Source of the DNA: Microvenator marinus
Lineage (GTDB): Bacteria > Myxococcota_A > Bradymonadia > Bradymonadales > Bradymonadaceae
Direction: 5' to 3'
Length of the DNA stretch: 64,000 bases
NCBI RefSeq assembly: GCF_007993755.1
Contig: NZ_CP042467.1
Span: forward strand, 62,001 to 126,000
Shown: piece by piece, positions 33,622 through 42,922 of the stretch
Layout of the letters: each line of letters opens with the position of its first letter
Numbering within the stretch: the stretch's first letter is position 1
Notes under the pieces: generated by a model
What the model saw: only the letters and a program-made list of their open reading frames with translations
Database searches by the model: none
What the model was told of the DNA's origin: nothing
Made by a program: the position numbers and the translations under genes

Positions 33622-34278
33622 ATGGCCAAAACCATGCGAACCAGGATCATTGGAATAGCTCTCCTCTTGTGTTTTCTTCTCACGGGGTGTGGGAAGAAGC
33701 TCGACCCGTCAGACCCAGAGGGGGCGTTTAATCTTTTCTGGCAACACATGATGGATGGCCAGTCTGAGGCGATGTGGGACCTCATGGCGCCGTCATCTCA
33801 TGAGTATTTCGACCAGCAGTTGGAGAGACTGCACCAGATGGACGAGAAGATTGGGCGGTACTTGCCACCGACCGACCACACCCTCGCGCGCAAGCAGGCA
33901 GGGTCGATCTTGACCGATGAAATCAAAGACGGCCGTGGCCTTTTTCTCAAAATTTTCAAGCCAGCAGAAGTTCCCAAGGAAGAAGCAATTCAGGTCGGGA
34001 TGCAGGTTGAACAAGTCACGATGTCCGAGGACCAAAAGTCGGCTGCTGTGTTGACGCGCGGCGGCCAAAAAGTGCTTCTCACCTACGACCAAGAGAACGA
34101 AAAGTGGGAAGTGATGTTCGTTGAATCCTTTGCGGAATTGGGGACGGCCATGGGGTGGTTAGAATCTAATGAAACTGCTTTGGACCAGACCATCGAAGAC
34201 TTGATCAGCGAGGAGAGACGGGAACGTGAGTCCTTGATCGCTGAACTTATGGGATACGAGGAAGAGAGCGCGAACTGA
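33622..34278 (+). CDS. lipoprotein of unknown function (NTF2/DUF4878-like)
   Basis: This 218-residue protein has a clear lipoprotein signal: MAKTMRTR, then IIGIALLLCFLLTGC with lipobox LTGC. The mature domain (FNLFWQHMMDGQSEAMWDLM to NEKWEVMFVES) has the helix-then-strand pattern of small NTF2-like envelope domains, which is only a fold guess. The C-terminal about 35 residues are Glu/Arg-rich helix. The stop is one base before the start of the giant kinase gene, implying coupled expression and perhaps a shared pathway. Confidence 0.65.
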   Translation: MAKTMRTRIIGIALLLCFLLTGCGKKLDPSDPEGAFNLFWQHMMDGQSEAMWDLMAPSSHEYFDQQLERLHQMDEKIGRYLPPTDHTLARKQAGSILTDEIKDGRGLFLKIFKPAEVPKEEAIQVGMQVEQVTMSEDQKSAAVLTRGGQKVLLTYDQENEKWEVMFVESFAELGTAMGWLESNETALDQTIEDLISEERRERESLIAELMGYEEESAN

Positions 34279-34279
34279 A

Positions 34280-37200
34280 ATGGCCAACGACAAAAACGAC
34301 CTCCCTGAAATCGCCGTTGAACCTCTGGACGACGGCCCCAATTCTTCCAACGTGCTCTCCGGGCCGCAGTCAACCCACGGCGGAGCGCCCGGAACGCGTG
34401 GACCTCGAAGCGCCAAGGTAGAACCTGAAGATCCCATGATTGGGGTCACCTTGATGGGCAAGTTCCGCATCGTCAAAAAGGTGGGCGAGGGCGGCATGGG
34501 AAACGTCTACCTTGCGCTCCAGCAACCACTTCAGCGTGAAGTGGCCATCAAGTTGCTCAAGCCCACGGAGAATAACCCCGAGGGCGAGCACTACTTCATG
34601 CGCGAAGTTCAGGCGATTAACATGCTTCGCCACCCGAATATCATCGGGATTTTGGACTTCGGTAAAGAGCCGGACGGCACGCTCTATCTGATCATGGAGT
34701 ACTTGCCGGGGCGAACTCTGAAGAGGCTCATCCGCAAGGAGTACCCGCTCGATCCCGTGCGTATCTGCAAGATCTGTATGCAGATTCTGAGTGCTCTTGA
34801 GCAGGCACACTCAACGGGAATCGTTCACTGCGACCTCAAACCTGCAAACGTCATGCTCGAGGAGGTGGCGGGCGAGTCGGATTTCGTAAAAGTGCTCGAC
34901 TTCGGTATCGCCAAAGTGAAAGGCCCTGCCATGGAGGTTGGTCCCTACACGCAGGCCGGAAATATCGTCGGTACCTTTGATTATATGAGCCCCGAACAGA
35001 TCATGCGCAAAGACCTCGATGGTCGCGCCGATATTTGGTCGCTCGGGGTCATCATGTACGAGATGTTGACACGCAAGCGCGTGTTCCACGACAAAGACGC
35101 GGTGAGCATTATTGGGCGCGTGATGCAGATGCCCATCAAATCGCCGACCGAAATTGTAGACCCGTCGCTGAATTATCGCATTCCGCCCGAACTCGAGGCG
35201 ATTGTAATGAAGGCGATGGAACGCCAGATCGACAAGCGCTACCAGTCGGCCAAGGAAATGCGAGATGCGCTCAAGAAGCTAGCCGCGCGCCTGGAGGCCG
35301 GCATTGACCCAGATATGACCATGCCTCCCGGGCCGAATGAGAGCTCGGACGTGCACTCCGGAAGTCTTCCGAGTCAAGGGTTTGGGAGCGCATTCCAACG
35401 TGATGCCTCAGGTAATTTGCAGACCAATTCAGGGCTGCAGGACACGAGTCGTACCGGGATAAATCCGCTTTCTTCGCGCTCGGGCGGCTTCGGGCTGATG
35501 GACTCGCAAAAGCTCGGGACGGGTATTGCGGCGGGGACTTCGGTGCTCGACCAAACGTTCTCGATCCAAGAGCTGGAATCTTCGCTCGCAGGCGAGAGAA
35601 GAAAGGTTGCGGTGCTCGCCATTCAGCAACGTGCCCGACGCGGCAAAGGCATTGACCCTGAAGAGATCGCGCGGCGTTCCCAAGAGGAAGTCAAAGTCAT
35701 CCGAGAAGTGATTCAGCAACACGACGGTGAAATTGATAGCTTCCTCGGTGGCACTTACACCGTGCTCTTTGGTGCCACGAAAGCCCGTGTGGGTGACAAC
35801 GTGCGCGCCGTGGAATGCGCCCTTGCGCTGCGCGCACGCTTTCAGTCGCTCGAAAGTGGAGCTGACCACATCGGAATCGGCCTGAGCTACGGCGAGATAT
35901 TCTTGTCCAGCCGCAAAGGCGGGAGCGCGTTTGGCGGGGCTATTGACCGCGCAATCGAGATTGCTCGTGGCACGCAGAATGCCCAGGTGATTGTCGACGA
36001 AGAGCTCGTGGATCTGACCAAAGAGCAGGTTGAGTATCAGGGCCGCAAGAACGTGGCCGGTGAGCCGGCTGCTGAAGTAGTCCAGCTCAAAGCTGGTGGC
36101 GCGGACGCGGCGGATATCGAAGTTTCCGACGTCTACGTACCAAGGCCCTCGATTTTTGATGAGTTGTCCAGGCGCGCGGCCGACGCGAAGAGGGAGCGAG
36201 GCGGCGGCATCGTGATGTTGGGCGATGTCGGAACAGGAAAGTCGACCACCCTCAAGCACTTCGCAAACGACATGAAGGACGCGGGCTGGGAGACTTTTCT
36301 GGTGCGTCACCGCGACTCACAAAACCGGCAAAGTTTGTCGGTGGTGCGTTCCTGGATTCGACAGATTGCGCTGACCTACAAAGAGCCGGCGACGCTGATT
36401 CGGCGGGCGTGTGAGAGTATTGGCCTTGAGCAAGGCATTGATGCCGTGGTCGCCCTCTATCTGAGCGCCAACGGGGCCGATGCAAGATTGGCGGGACAAC
36501 TTCCGTGGCAAGACGCCAAAGCCTACGCGTTTTTTACGACTGCGCTGCTTCAACGCATGGTGCGTTTCGCGATGAAGAAGGGGCCAGTTCTTCTGGCCGT
36601 CGATGACTTGGACAAGCGTGATGCGGCCGAGATCGACGTGATGGAGAGTTTACTTCAAACGGTGCAGAAGCACTCGGTCTTGGTGATCGCAACCATGCGT
36701 CATCAATCAACCGAGCGCGACCACGGTCTGCCGGCATTGTTCGAAGTCTTGCCGATTGGCTCGTTCAGTGAAAACGAAGCGCGGCAGTTTATCTCCATGT
36801 CTTTGGGGTATACGCCACCTGCCGACGTGGTGGCCCATTTGACGAGCCGCTCCGGCGGCAACCCGATGTTCCTCACCGAGATGGTTCGCACGATTACGCG
36901 CGATGACCAAACGCGGATGCTCACAGCGTCCGCGCTGGAAAAAGCTATCCCGCAATCTCTACAAGAGATACTCGCCTCGAGAATCGACGAGGTTGGAGAT
37001 TCGGTTCGAGACGTGCTGGCGATTGCTTCGGTGCTTGGTGAGTCGTTCCGAGAGCAGTTTCTCTACCAGATTGCGCCCGCACACCTCGGGCCCCAGTTTG
37101 CCGTAGCCGAGTTGGTGAAGAAGCGTCTCCTAGATGCAGCGCTCGATCCGATGGGGAATGTCACTCTGGCCTTTAATCCTCGAGCGCTTCGGCAGATTGT

Positions 37201-38269
37201 CTACGATAGGCTTCCTCGCGAATCCCGAGCGCAATTTCATCGTGGGGTCATCGAGTTCTTGGAGCAGGCTGGCGATATGGCGGCCATCGACCCACTCGAA
37301 TGGCCGTTGATGTTGGCCTTCCACTACCGAAATGTTGAAGGTTGGGAAGGTGCCGCGCACTACTTGATGCGCGCCGGTGATGTGCTTCTCGACCTCTACG
37401 ATTACGCTGGAGCAATCCTGCAATACGAAGAAGGAAAGGGACTTCTGACGCAGCACGGATTCCCAAAAGATAATCCGACGTATCTGGCGCTCATCGCGCG
37501 CCTTTTGGTAGCGTTGCGTGAATCTGGGCGCCTCGACGCCGCTTACGATCTGATTGGCTCCTTACCGAATTTGGATTCGGTCGGCGAAGATTTTGTGGCC
37601 CCGCTTCTACTGGAGCAGGGAAGGGTGGGAATGGAAGCCGGAGACGTGGACAAGGCCTATCAGGCTCTGGACCGCGTTCGCGACATCGCCCTTCAGCGCC
37701 AAGACCTGAAACTCGAGATTCAGGCCCTGCTTGCGATAGGCCAGATTTTCGAGAAGCAAAATCAGCTCACGAACGCGGCAAACACCATGATGGAGGTTTC
37801 CCGTAAGGTGGAGGGCATCCAGATCAATATGGCGGATCCGGAAGACCGAAAGCTCTACTGGACCGCGTACAATCAGCTCGGAACACTCTTCATTCGTCAA
37901 AGGGACTTCAACCGTGCGCAGCACTTCTTGAACCAGGCCTTGCGCCGCGCGCAAGAGATCCAAGACCAGCGAGGGTTGATTCGCGTGCTGAGTAATCTCG
38001 GTGCCCTTTGCTTGTCCATGAGAGATACGTCCGGCGCCCGTGAGTACTTTGCGAACGCGTTGCAATTCGCACGTGGAAGCGGGGACTTGCTCTCGCAGGC
38101 ACGAATCCAAATCAATCTGGGGATTGCTTTGATGGAAGTCTCAGATTTTGAGGGTGCTAAGAAGTACTTCAAACAAGCCCGAGACGTGGCCGAAGATATC
38201 GGTTGGCACGAAGGACTTGCCGACCTCTCACTTCATATTCAGCGGCTTCGCTCAGCGATGGGCATCTAG
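34280..38269 (+). CDS. giant Ser/Thr protein kinase with cyclase-like, ATPase and TPR domains
   Basis: This 1329-residue cytoplasmic protein is modular. Kinase (about 58-335): Gly loop GEGGMGNVY, Lys91, HCDLKPAN (184-191, a non-RD loop with Cys in place of Arg) and DFG (207-209). A Ser/Gly-rich linker follows. Class III cyclase-like domain (about 445-605): both metal-binding Asp positions are lost (LAIQQ, FLGGTYTVLFG), so it cannot be a normal cyclase. AAA/STAND-type ATPase (about 630-900): Walker A GDVGTGKST near 647-655 and LLAVDDLDK. TPRs fill the rest (for example QLGTLFIRQRDFNRAQHFLNQ). Such proteins act as signalling hubs in Myxococcota. No membrane segment is seen. It ends convergently on the SDR gene via a shared CTAG. 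Confidence 0.88.
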   Translation: MANDKNDLPEIAVEPLDDGPNSSNVLSGPQSTHGGAPGTRGPRSAKVEPEDPMIGVTLMGKFRIVKKVGEGGMGNVYLALQQPLQREVAIKLLKPTENNPEGEHYFMREVQAINMLRHPNIIGILDFGKEPDGTLYLIMEYLPGRTLKRLIRKEYPLDPVRICKICMQILSALEQAHSTGIVHCDLKPANVMLEEVAGESDFVKVLDFGIAKVKGPAMEVGPYTQAGNIVGTFDYMSPEQIMRKDLDGRADIWSLGVIMYEMLTRKRVFHDKDAVSIIGRVMQMPIKSPTEIVDPSLNYRIPPELEAIVMKAMERQIDKRYQSAKEMRDALKKLAARLEAGIDPDMTMPPGPNESSDVHSGSLPSQGFGSAFQRDASGNLQTNSGLQDTSRTGINPLSSRSGGFGLMDSQKLGTGIAAGTSVLDQTFSIQELESSLAGERRKVAVLAIQQRARRGKGIDPEEIARRSQEEVKVIREVIQQHDGEIDSFLGGTYTVLFGATKARVGDNVRAVECALALRARFQSLESGADHIGIGLSYGEIFLSSRKGGSAFGGAIDRAIEIARGTQNAQVIVDEELVDLTKEQVEYQGRKNVAGEPAAEVVQLKAGGADAADIEVSDVYVPRPSIFDELSRRAADAKRERGGGIVMLGDVGTGKSTTLKHFANDMKDAGWETFLVRHRDSQNRQSLSVVRSWIRQIALTYKEPATLIRRACESIGLEQGIDAVVALYLSANGADARLAGQLPWQDAKAYAFFTTALLQRMVRFAMKKGPVLLAVDDLDKRDAAEIDVMESLLQTVQKHSVLVIATMRHQSTERDHGLPALFEVLPIGSFSENEARQFISMSLGYTPPADVVAHLTSRSGGNPMFLTEMVRTITRDDQTRMLTASALEKAIPQSLQEILASRIDEVGDSVRDVLAIASVLGESFREQFLYQIAPAHLGPQFAVAELVKKRLLDAALDPMGNVTLAFNPRALRQIVYDRLPRESRAQFHRGVIEFLEQAGDMAAIDPLEWPLMLAFHYRNVEGWEGAAHYLMRAGDVLLDLYDYAGAILQYEEGKGLLTQHGFPKDNPTYLALIARLLVALRESGRLDAAYDLIGSLPNLDSVGEDFVAPLLLEQGRVGMEAGDVDKAYQALDRVRDIALQRQDLKLEIQALLAIGQIFEKQNQLTNAANTMMEVSRKVEGIQINMADPEDRKLYWTAYNQLGTLFIRQRDFNRAQHFLNQALRRAQEIQDQRGLIRVLSNLGALCLSMRDTSGAREYFANALQFARGSGDLLSQARIQINLGIALMEVSDFEGAKKYFKQARDVAEDIGWHEGLADLSLHIQRLRSAMGI

Positions 38270-39363
38270 CCCAAAAGCTCGTCTGCGTCAGGCATCTCGA
38301 TATCCAAGGGGTTATCGCTCGTCTTGATGAATTGGACCAAGTGGTCCACGTACGAGGTGAACGGCGGGCACGTATCAAGCCCCTTGAGCGCCTTCGACGT
38401 GTTGATGGCGTTGTAGATCGTGAGCTGGTTGAAATCGTCCATGAATTGGCGAGGGCTTCGGGTCATTTTTTCCAGATAGGGGAACTTCATGACCATCTTG
38501 GCGATTTTGTATGGGAATCGGCCCACAGGCGCTGCGCGGCCTACCGAATGCGCCACGATATCGAAGACTTTTCGTGCTGAAAGTGGGTTCGGATCGGCAA
38601 TATGAAAGGTCTTCGAGGCCGTGTCGTCAGCCATGCTGATGGAGTGCATCGCGTTACACACGTAGTCGACCGGAACCATGTTGAGGGGCTTGTCGCCTTT
38701 GCCCGGCATGAGGATGGGCATATTAGGCGGCATCAAAACGATGGCATTCATGATGTAGTACGGACCGGCCATTTTCTCGATTTCGCCGTTCCTGGAGTCC
38801 CCGACGATGATCGAAGGTCTGAATACGGAAATCGGAATATGTCTCATGGCGTTGCGCATGAGTTTTTCGGCTTCGAACTTGGTGCTTTCATACGCGTTTC
38901 GGAAGGTCTGCCCCTCGTCGAGTTCGTCCTCCATGATGACGCCCGTTCTGTCTCCTGCCACAAAGGCCGTGGAGAAATGATTGAGGCGACGCAGGTTCTT
39001 CATCTCCATCGCGGCGTCGATGACGTTTCGGGCGCCGTCTACGTTGACCTCGTGAATGGTTTGCTTGTCCACGCCGAGGTACCAGATACTCGCGATATGG
39101 TAGATATCCGTGACGTGCTCCACGATATCTAGATATTCTGCACCTGAGAGACCAAGGTCCATGGATACGACGTCTCCAGACAGAAGCTGGATGTCCACGT
39201 CAGGTCGCTCGAGTTCCTCGATTCTGCGCGCCGCATCGTCCACATGGTCGCGACGGGCAAGGAGCCGAATCGTGATGTCCTTCTCCCTCTCAAGGATCGT
39301 GTCGAGAAGTCGCCGCGCGAGGAACGAGGGATAGCCAGTGATGAGAATGTCGCGTTTTGTCAT
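38266..39363 (-). CDS. extended SDR/thioester-reductase-like NAD(P) oxidoreductase
   Basis: This 365-residue protein has an N-terminal Rossmann fold of the NAD-binding-4/male-sterility type: ILITGYPSFLARRLLD (a modified TGxxGxxG with Ala in place of a Gly), YHIASIWYLGVDKQTIHEVNVDGARNVIDAA, STAFVAG, and the active-site YESTKFEAEKL (Tyr-x3-Lys). These enzymes reduce acyl thioesters or modify sugar and lipid groups; the substrate is unknown. Its ATG at 39361-39363 overlaps the coaE stop by four bases. Its stop shares CTAG (38266-38269) with the convergent kinase gene. Confidence 0.85.
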   Translation of the reverse strand: MTKRDILITGYPSFLARRLLDTILEREKDITIRLLARRDHVDDAARRIEELERPDVDIQLLSGDVVSMDLGLSGAEYLDIVEHVTDIYHIASIWYLGVDKQTIHEVNVDGARNVIDAAMEMKNLRRLNHFSTAFVAGDRTGVIMEDELDEGQTFRNAYESTKFEAEKLMRNAMRHIPISVFRPSIIVGDSRNGEIEKMAGPYYIMNAIVLMPPNMPILMPGKGDKPLNMVPVDYVCNAMHSISMADDTASKTFHIADPNPLSARKVFDIVAHSVGRAAPVGRFPYKIAKMVMKFPYLEKMTRSPRQFMDDFNQLTIYNAINTSKALKGLDTCPPFTSYVDHLVQFIKTSDNPLDIEMPDADELLG

Positions 39364-40001
39364 GGTGTTCCGTAACGGTCGGTGAGTTCCTCAAAAATCC
39401 GTTTGGTTTGGTCCCAAGTGTGCTCCAGCGTACCATCATTGTCGATGACGTGGGTAGCTACCTTGACTTTGTCTTGAAGCGGAAGCTGAGAATTTATGCG
39501 AGCGGAAGCCTCGTCGGCACTCAGCTCGTCTCGTTGCATAATCCGTTGGAGCTGGGAGGCAGTGCTGGCGCTGACGACGATGATTTCAGGTAGCCAGTGT
39601 TGGGCACCATTTTCCACGAGAAGCGCCGCGTCGTATATGACCCAACGCGAGCCCTTGTTGCCAGCGGCTTGGGCGAGCTCCAGCATTCGAGTGGCCACGG
39701 CGGGATGCACGATGGCGTTGAGCTGGCTGCGTTTTTCCACATCGTTGAAAATGACCGCGCCGAGCGCCTTGCGGTCGAGACTCCCGTCCTCGGCTAGTAC
39801 CTGCGCGCCAAATGTTTCTTTGATGGCCTCGAAGCCTTCGGTACCCGGTTCGACGACTTCGCGAGCGATGAGGTCCGCATCGATAATGGTGACGCCCAAT
39901 TTGGCGAAATATGCGGAGACGGTCGACTTACCGCTCGCGATTCCTCCGGTGAGGCCGACGATGACGGGCATCCCCGTGGTTGACACTTTTTCTTGGCTCA
40001 T
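39360..40001 (-). CDS. coaE: dephospho-CoA kinase
   Basis: CoaE phosphorylates dephospho-CoA, the last step of coenzyme A synthesis. The 213-residue protein has the P-loop GLTGGIASGKST, the conserved DADLIAREVVEPGTEGF, DRKALGAVIFNDVEKRSQLNAIVHP and VIYDAALLVENG, all diagnostic. Length is normal. It is divergent from the gene at 40094, the gap carrying TTGG/CCAA inverted repeats. The stop overlaps the SDR start. Confidence 0.96.
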   Translation of the reverse strand: MSQEKVSTTGMPVIVGLTGGIASGKSTVSAYFAKLGVTIIDADLIAREVVEPGTEGFEAIKETFGAQVLAEDGSLDRKALGAVIFNDVEKRSQLNAIVHPAVATRMLELAQAAGNKGSRWVIYDAALLVENGAQHWLPEIIVVSASTASQLQRIMQRDELSADEASARINSQLPLQDKVKVATHVIDNDGTLEHTWDQTKRIFEELTDRYGTP

Positions 40002-40036
40002 GCTAATCCCCGCACTCCTGCGTCACTGCTAGTCAG

Positions 40037-40070
40037 GGTTGGAATACACCAACCTTTGATTGGTTGCCAA
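40037..40070. promoter_or_regulatory. two TTGG/CCAA dyads in a divergent promoter region
   Basis: GGTTGG (40037-40042) and CCAACC (40049-40054) form a perfect 6-base inverted repeat with a 6-base spacer. TTGG-TTG-CCAA (40060-40070) is a second, smaller one. Both are in the 92-base gap between coaE and the divergent membrane-protein gene, where an operator would be expected. Confidence 0.35.
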
Positions 40071-40093
40071 CACGACGCGTCTGGAGGCATTCC

Positions 40094-41071
40094 GTGAAAA
40101 CGTTGAGCTCTCAAGCCGAAGTCATCGTCGCCAAGATTTGGAGACGGGTGTATCGGCCAGAGGTAGCTGCCGCGCTGGTGTTTGCGGCGGCAATGGTCAT
40201 GCTTCTCGCAGCGTGGACTGAGCTTCCTTCGAGACCAACTCAGGGCTGGTGGAGCGTACCGTTCCACTTTCCGGAAGTGCTCCGCGGCTCCGCGACACTC
40301 TTGGGGCTTGCCTGGGTGGTGTTTCTCGGTGTTGAGATTCAACGGGCAAAAGACGGCGCGAAGAGACTTCAGACTTTGGGTAGAGTGCTCGTTGGCACAG
40401 GCGTGGCGCTCGGCGTCGGGGTTTGGCTCTGGGGTCAGTCCTCGCTTCCGAGCGCAATCATGCAATTGCCCGTCGGTCAAACCATCGAGTCTATCTCCGC
40501 GAGGGACGCACGGGGAGCAGTGAAGGTGATGCTTCCGTATCGCCTCAAGGTCACCGAACTCGATGCGTCCACAGGACGCGGTAGCGTTCAGATTTCAGGC
40601 GTCAACGAACCCGGGAACATCTACGATCTTGAGGTTGGCTCGCCGCTGCTCGTCAATGGATACCGGATATCGCTCTTGGGGTTAGCCTGGGATGAGCGTT
40701 TTCTCGAGGCAACGCTAGAAGGCACCGAGGAGAATTCGATCTCGGACGTTGGCACGAAAGGTTCGAAGGTGAAGTTTACCTTGGAAGGCCCTGAGTACGA
40801 CGTGCTTCAGATATCGCGGAACTACCTTCAGGCCATGGGGCCCGCAGTAGAACTTGGGTCTGAGGCGTCCGGGCGGTTTTGGGTGTTTCAGCGGGCCGAG
40901 GCAGATGCGATGAAGCCAGCCGCGCCGGTGAAGTTGCTCGGCCTTAAGACCGCACCGATGGCGATACTGGCCGTTTCCAAAACGGAAGGTGGACCGGTCT
41001 ATTCGGCAGCCGCAATCGTGTTTATTGTGGGATTACTCCTCTTGCTCTTCATCCGTGAGGAGGAAGTATGA
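40094..41071 (+). CDS. ResB-like membrane protein (tentative)
   Basis: This 325-residue protein starts at GTG 40094, six bases after GGAGG; the upstream ATG at 40064 has no ribosome site. It has three or four N-terminal membrane helices (about 22-42, 58-80, 95-115), a large extracytoplasmic domain and a last membrane helix at the C-terminus (YSAAAIVFIVGLLLLLFI). The layout and segments such as GSPLLVNGYRISLLGLAWD recall ResB, a cytochrome c maturation factor, but similarity is weak. It overlaps the next membrane-protein gene by ATGA, as resB and ccsA pairs often do. Assignment is a hypothesis. Confidence 0.45.
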   Translation: MKTLSSQAEVIVAKIWRRVYRPEVAAALVFAAAMVMLLAAWTELPSRPTQGWWSVPFHFPEVLRGSATLLGLAWVVFLGVEIQRAKDGAKRLQTLGRVLVGTGVALGVGVWLWGQSSLPSAIMQLPVGQTIESISARDARGAVKVMLPYRLKVTELDASTGRGSVQISGVNEPGNIYDLEVGSPLLVNGYRISLLGLAWDERFLEATLEGTEENSISDVGTKGSKVKFTLEGPEYDVLQISRNYLQAMGPAVELGSEASGRFWVFQRAEADAMKPAAPVKLLGLKTAPMAILAVSKTEGGPVYSAAAIVFIVGLLLLLFIREEEV

Positions 41072-42297
41072 GTATCGCGATTGTCGTCCTGGCGTTGATT
41101 CTGAGTCTGGCTGCGATAGTGGTCGGCCTAAAGCGCCCGAGCTTCACGAAACACGTCCAAGCCGCGCTATGGGTGGGGCTTGGAGCAGCGTGTGCGGCCG
41201 CATTTTTTGGAGAAGGGCTCGATCCAAAACTCCTCGTCGGTGTTTCAAGCCTCGCGTTGATGGTTGGAGCGACGAGCGCTCGGCTCGACGGCGACTCTCT
41301 GGCGGACTCCGGAATCCTGAGTATCGGACTCGCGTTGCCCGTGTTGGCGTTCTCCGAGGGAGCATTTTTAGAGCCTCATCTCGGCTTCTTGGTCTTGGCA
41401 TTCGCAGGTCTTCTTGCGGCTTCGCTCGGTGCTTGGACGGTCGTGATGTCGCGGCGCTTTGCCTCGGTGTTAGGGGCTACGAGTGTCGCTGGGGCCCTGG
41501 TCATCGGTTTTGCACGAGGTGCCATCGGAGAGGGCGGCTATCATTTGCCGCTCAGCTCGTCCGGCAGTCCGGTCTACTGGGAGGTTCCTCCGATGGAGCG
41601 GCTTCCTGACGGGATTCGCCTGCTCGCGACTGGGCCACTGCCAGATTGGGCCCCGGTTGTTTTGCTTGTCCTCGGAATTCTAGGGCTTGTTGCGCCTGTA
41701 TTTCATAAGAGTCAGAAGGCCCGCCTCGGGATTGCAGGATTGGGGGCATTGGGTGCGGTTGTCATGGCTTGGGTCATGGCCACGATTCGCGCCGGTGGAA
41801 CGGGGCCGACTGAGCCCTACAAAGAGTATGCGCGCCAGATTTTGCTGAACCGACAGCTGCCGGAAAGTGTGCTCGTAGGCGCGAAGTTCAGCGCCGAAAG
41901 CCAGATCGTGGTGGACCTAGCAGCCGTGATGCCCGACCTATTTCTCCTAACTCTTGCTGGCGCATTCTTTGTGCTCGGCGGACGAGGTCCAGCGACGAAC
42001 GCCAAAGGCCCCGAGGTTCAACGCGCAGCCGTGCTCTTTTGGGGCGCCTGGTTTGTCTCCGTGCTCTTCCATATGACCTTGTTCGGTGTCCCCGGAATTC
42101 ACTCGGCGTCCGAGTGGACCTTGCTCGGGAACGTTCTGATTGGGACGAGCGTGGCTCTTGCGATCGCGAGCACGAACGCCAAGATTTCCGGTGCTGCCCT
42201 GAAATTCGGTCCCGTCTTGGTGCTGGTTGCGCTGATCTTGAGCGCCGCGGGTAGTTGGGTCTTTCAGACGCCATTTGGTTTAAGTTTATCTCTCTAG
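41068..42297 (+). CDS. polytopic membrane protein, possibly CcsA-like partner
   Basis: This 409-residue protein has about ten to eleven hydrophobic segments and almost no soluble part, except a loop around EPYKEYARQILLNRQ (about 250-280). HSASEWTLLGN near residue 350 is reminiscent of a haem-handling loop. However, the WWD signature of CcsA/CcmC/CcmF is missing, so canonical haem delivery cannot be claimed. The pairing with the ResB-like gene (ATGA overlap) is the main clue. Otherwise it is a hypothetical inner-membrane protein. Confidence 0.5.
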   Translation: MSIAIVVLALILSLAAIVVGLKRPSFTKHVQAALWVGLGAACAAAFFGEGLDPKLLVGVSSLALMVGATSARLDGDSLADSGILSIGLALPVLAFSEGAFLEPHLGFLVLAFAGLLAASLGAWTVVMSRRFASVLGATSVAGALVIGFARGAIGEGGYHLPLSSSGSPVYWEVPPMERLPDGIRLLATGPLPDWAPVVLLVLGILGLVAPVFHKSQKARLGIAGLGALGAVVMAWVMATIRAGGTGPTEPYKEYARQILLNRQLPESVLVGAKFSAESQIVVDLAAVMPDLFLLTLAGAFFVLGGRGPATNAKGPEVQRAAVLFWGAWFVSVLFHMTLFGVPGIHSASEWTLLGNVLIGTSVALAIASTNAKISGAALKFGPVLVLVALILSAAGSWVFQTPFGLSLSL

Positions 42298-42312
42298 TGT
42301 GCAGGTTAGTCC

Positions 42313-42915
42313 GTGAAAATTCTAAAGGCCGAGTTTATCAAGAGTGGGACCAAGGCTTCGCATTGGCCTGAGCTTGATTGGCCAGAAATCGCGGTGGCTG
42401 GGAAGAGTAATGTCGGCAAGTCGAGCATGATCAATTGCCTCGTCGAGCGGAAGAAGCTCGTCAAGACGAGCGGCACGCCTGGCCATACTCAGACGATTAA
42501 TTTCTTCAATGTGAATGATTGCCTAAGCCTTGTTGACCTTCCTGGGTATGGATTTGCCAAAGTCGCAAAGTCCGAGCGCGCTACCTGGGGCGCGATGATC
42601 AACGGTTATCTGAGCTCGAGGCCACAATTGCTCGGCCTGGTGGTCATCATGGATATCCGGCGCGGTGTAGATGAAGACGATATGCAGCTGATTCATGCGT
42701 GCGCGAACCTCGGAATTCAGCCGATCTTGGTCTTCACAAAGGCCGATAAGTTTAGCCGAAACCAACAGTTCAAGCGCCGGCAGGAGATCTCGAAAGAAAT
42801 TGGAGAGGCCGCGGACTCGCTCTTGATTTTTTCGGCAAAGAACGGCCAGGGACGCGAAGAGCTTTGGGACAGAATCCAGCAGTTGACGCAAATCGAAGAT
42901 CCCGGTGCTAAGTAG
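42313..42915 (+). CDS. engB: ribosome biogenesis GTPase EngB (YihA/YsxC)
   Basis: EngB is a small GTPase needed for large-subunit assembly. The 200-residue protein starts at GTG 42313 and has G1 AGKSNVGKSS, G2-region GTPGHTQTINFF, G3 DLPGYGFAKV, G4 TKAD and G5 FSAKNGQG. The order, the length and the circularly unpermuted layout fit the family. A short gap (15 bases) separates it from the membrane-protein pair, and the rimI gene begins eight bases after its stop. Confidence 0.95.
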   Translation: MKILKAEFIKSGTKASHWPELDWPEIAVAGKSNVGKSSMINCLVERKKLVKTSGTPGHTQTINFFNVNDCLSLVDLPGYGFAKVAKSERATWGAMINGYLSSRPQLLGLVVIMDIRRGVDEDDMQLIHACANLGIQPILVFTKADKFSRNQQFKRRQEISKEIGEAADSLLIFSAKNGQGREELWDRIQQLTQIEDPGAK

Positions 42916-42922
42916 GGCTGCG

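Noticed and set aside
35600-36100. Active adenylate/guanylate cyclase
   Set aside because: Both metal-binding Asp positions of class III cyclases are missing; treated as a degenerate module.
35429-36310. Long open frame (293 codons) on the minus strand inside the kinase gene
   Set aside because: Antisense shadow of the well-supported kinase-cyclase-ATPase frame; no recognisable domain or ribosome site.
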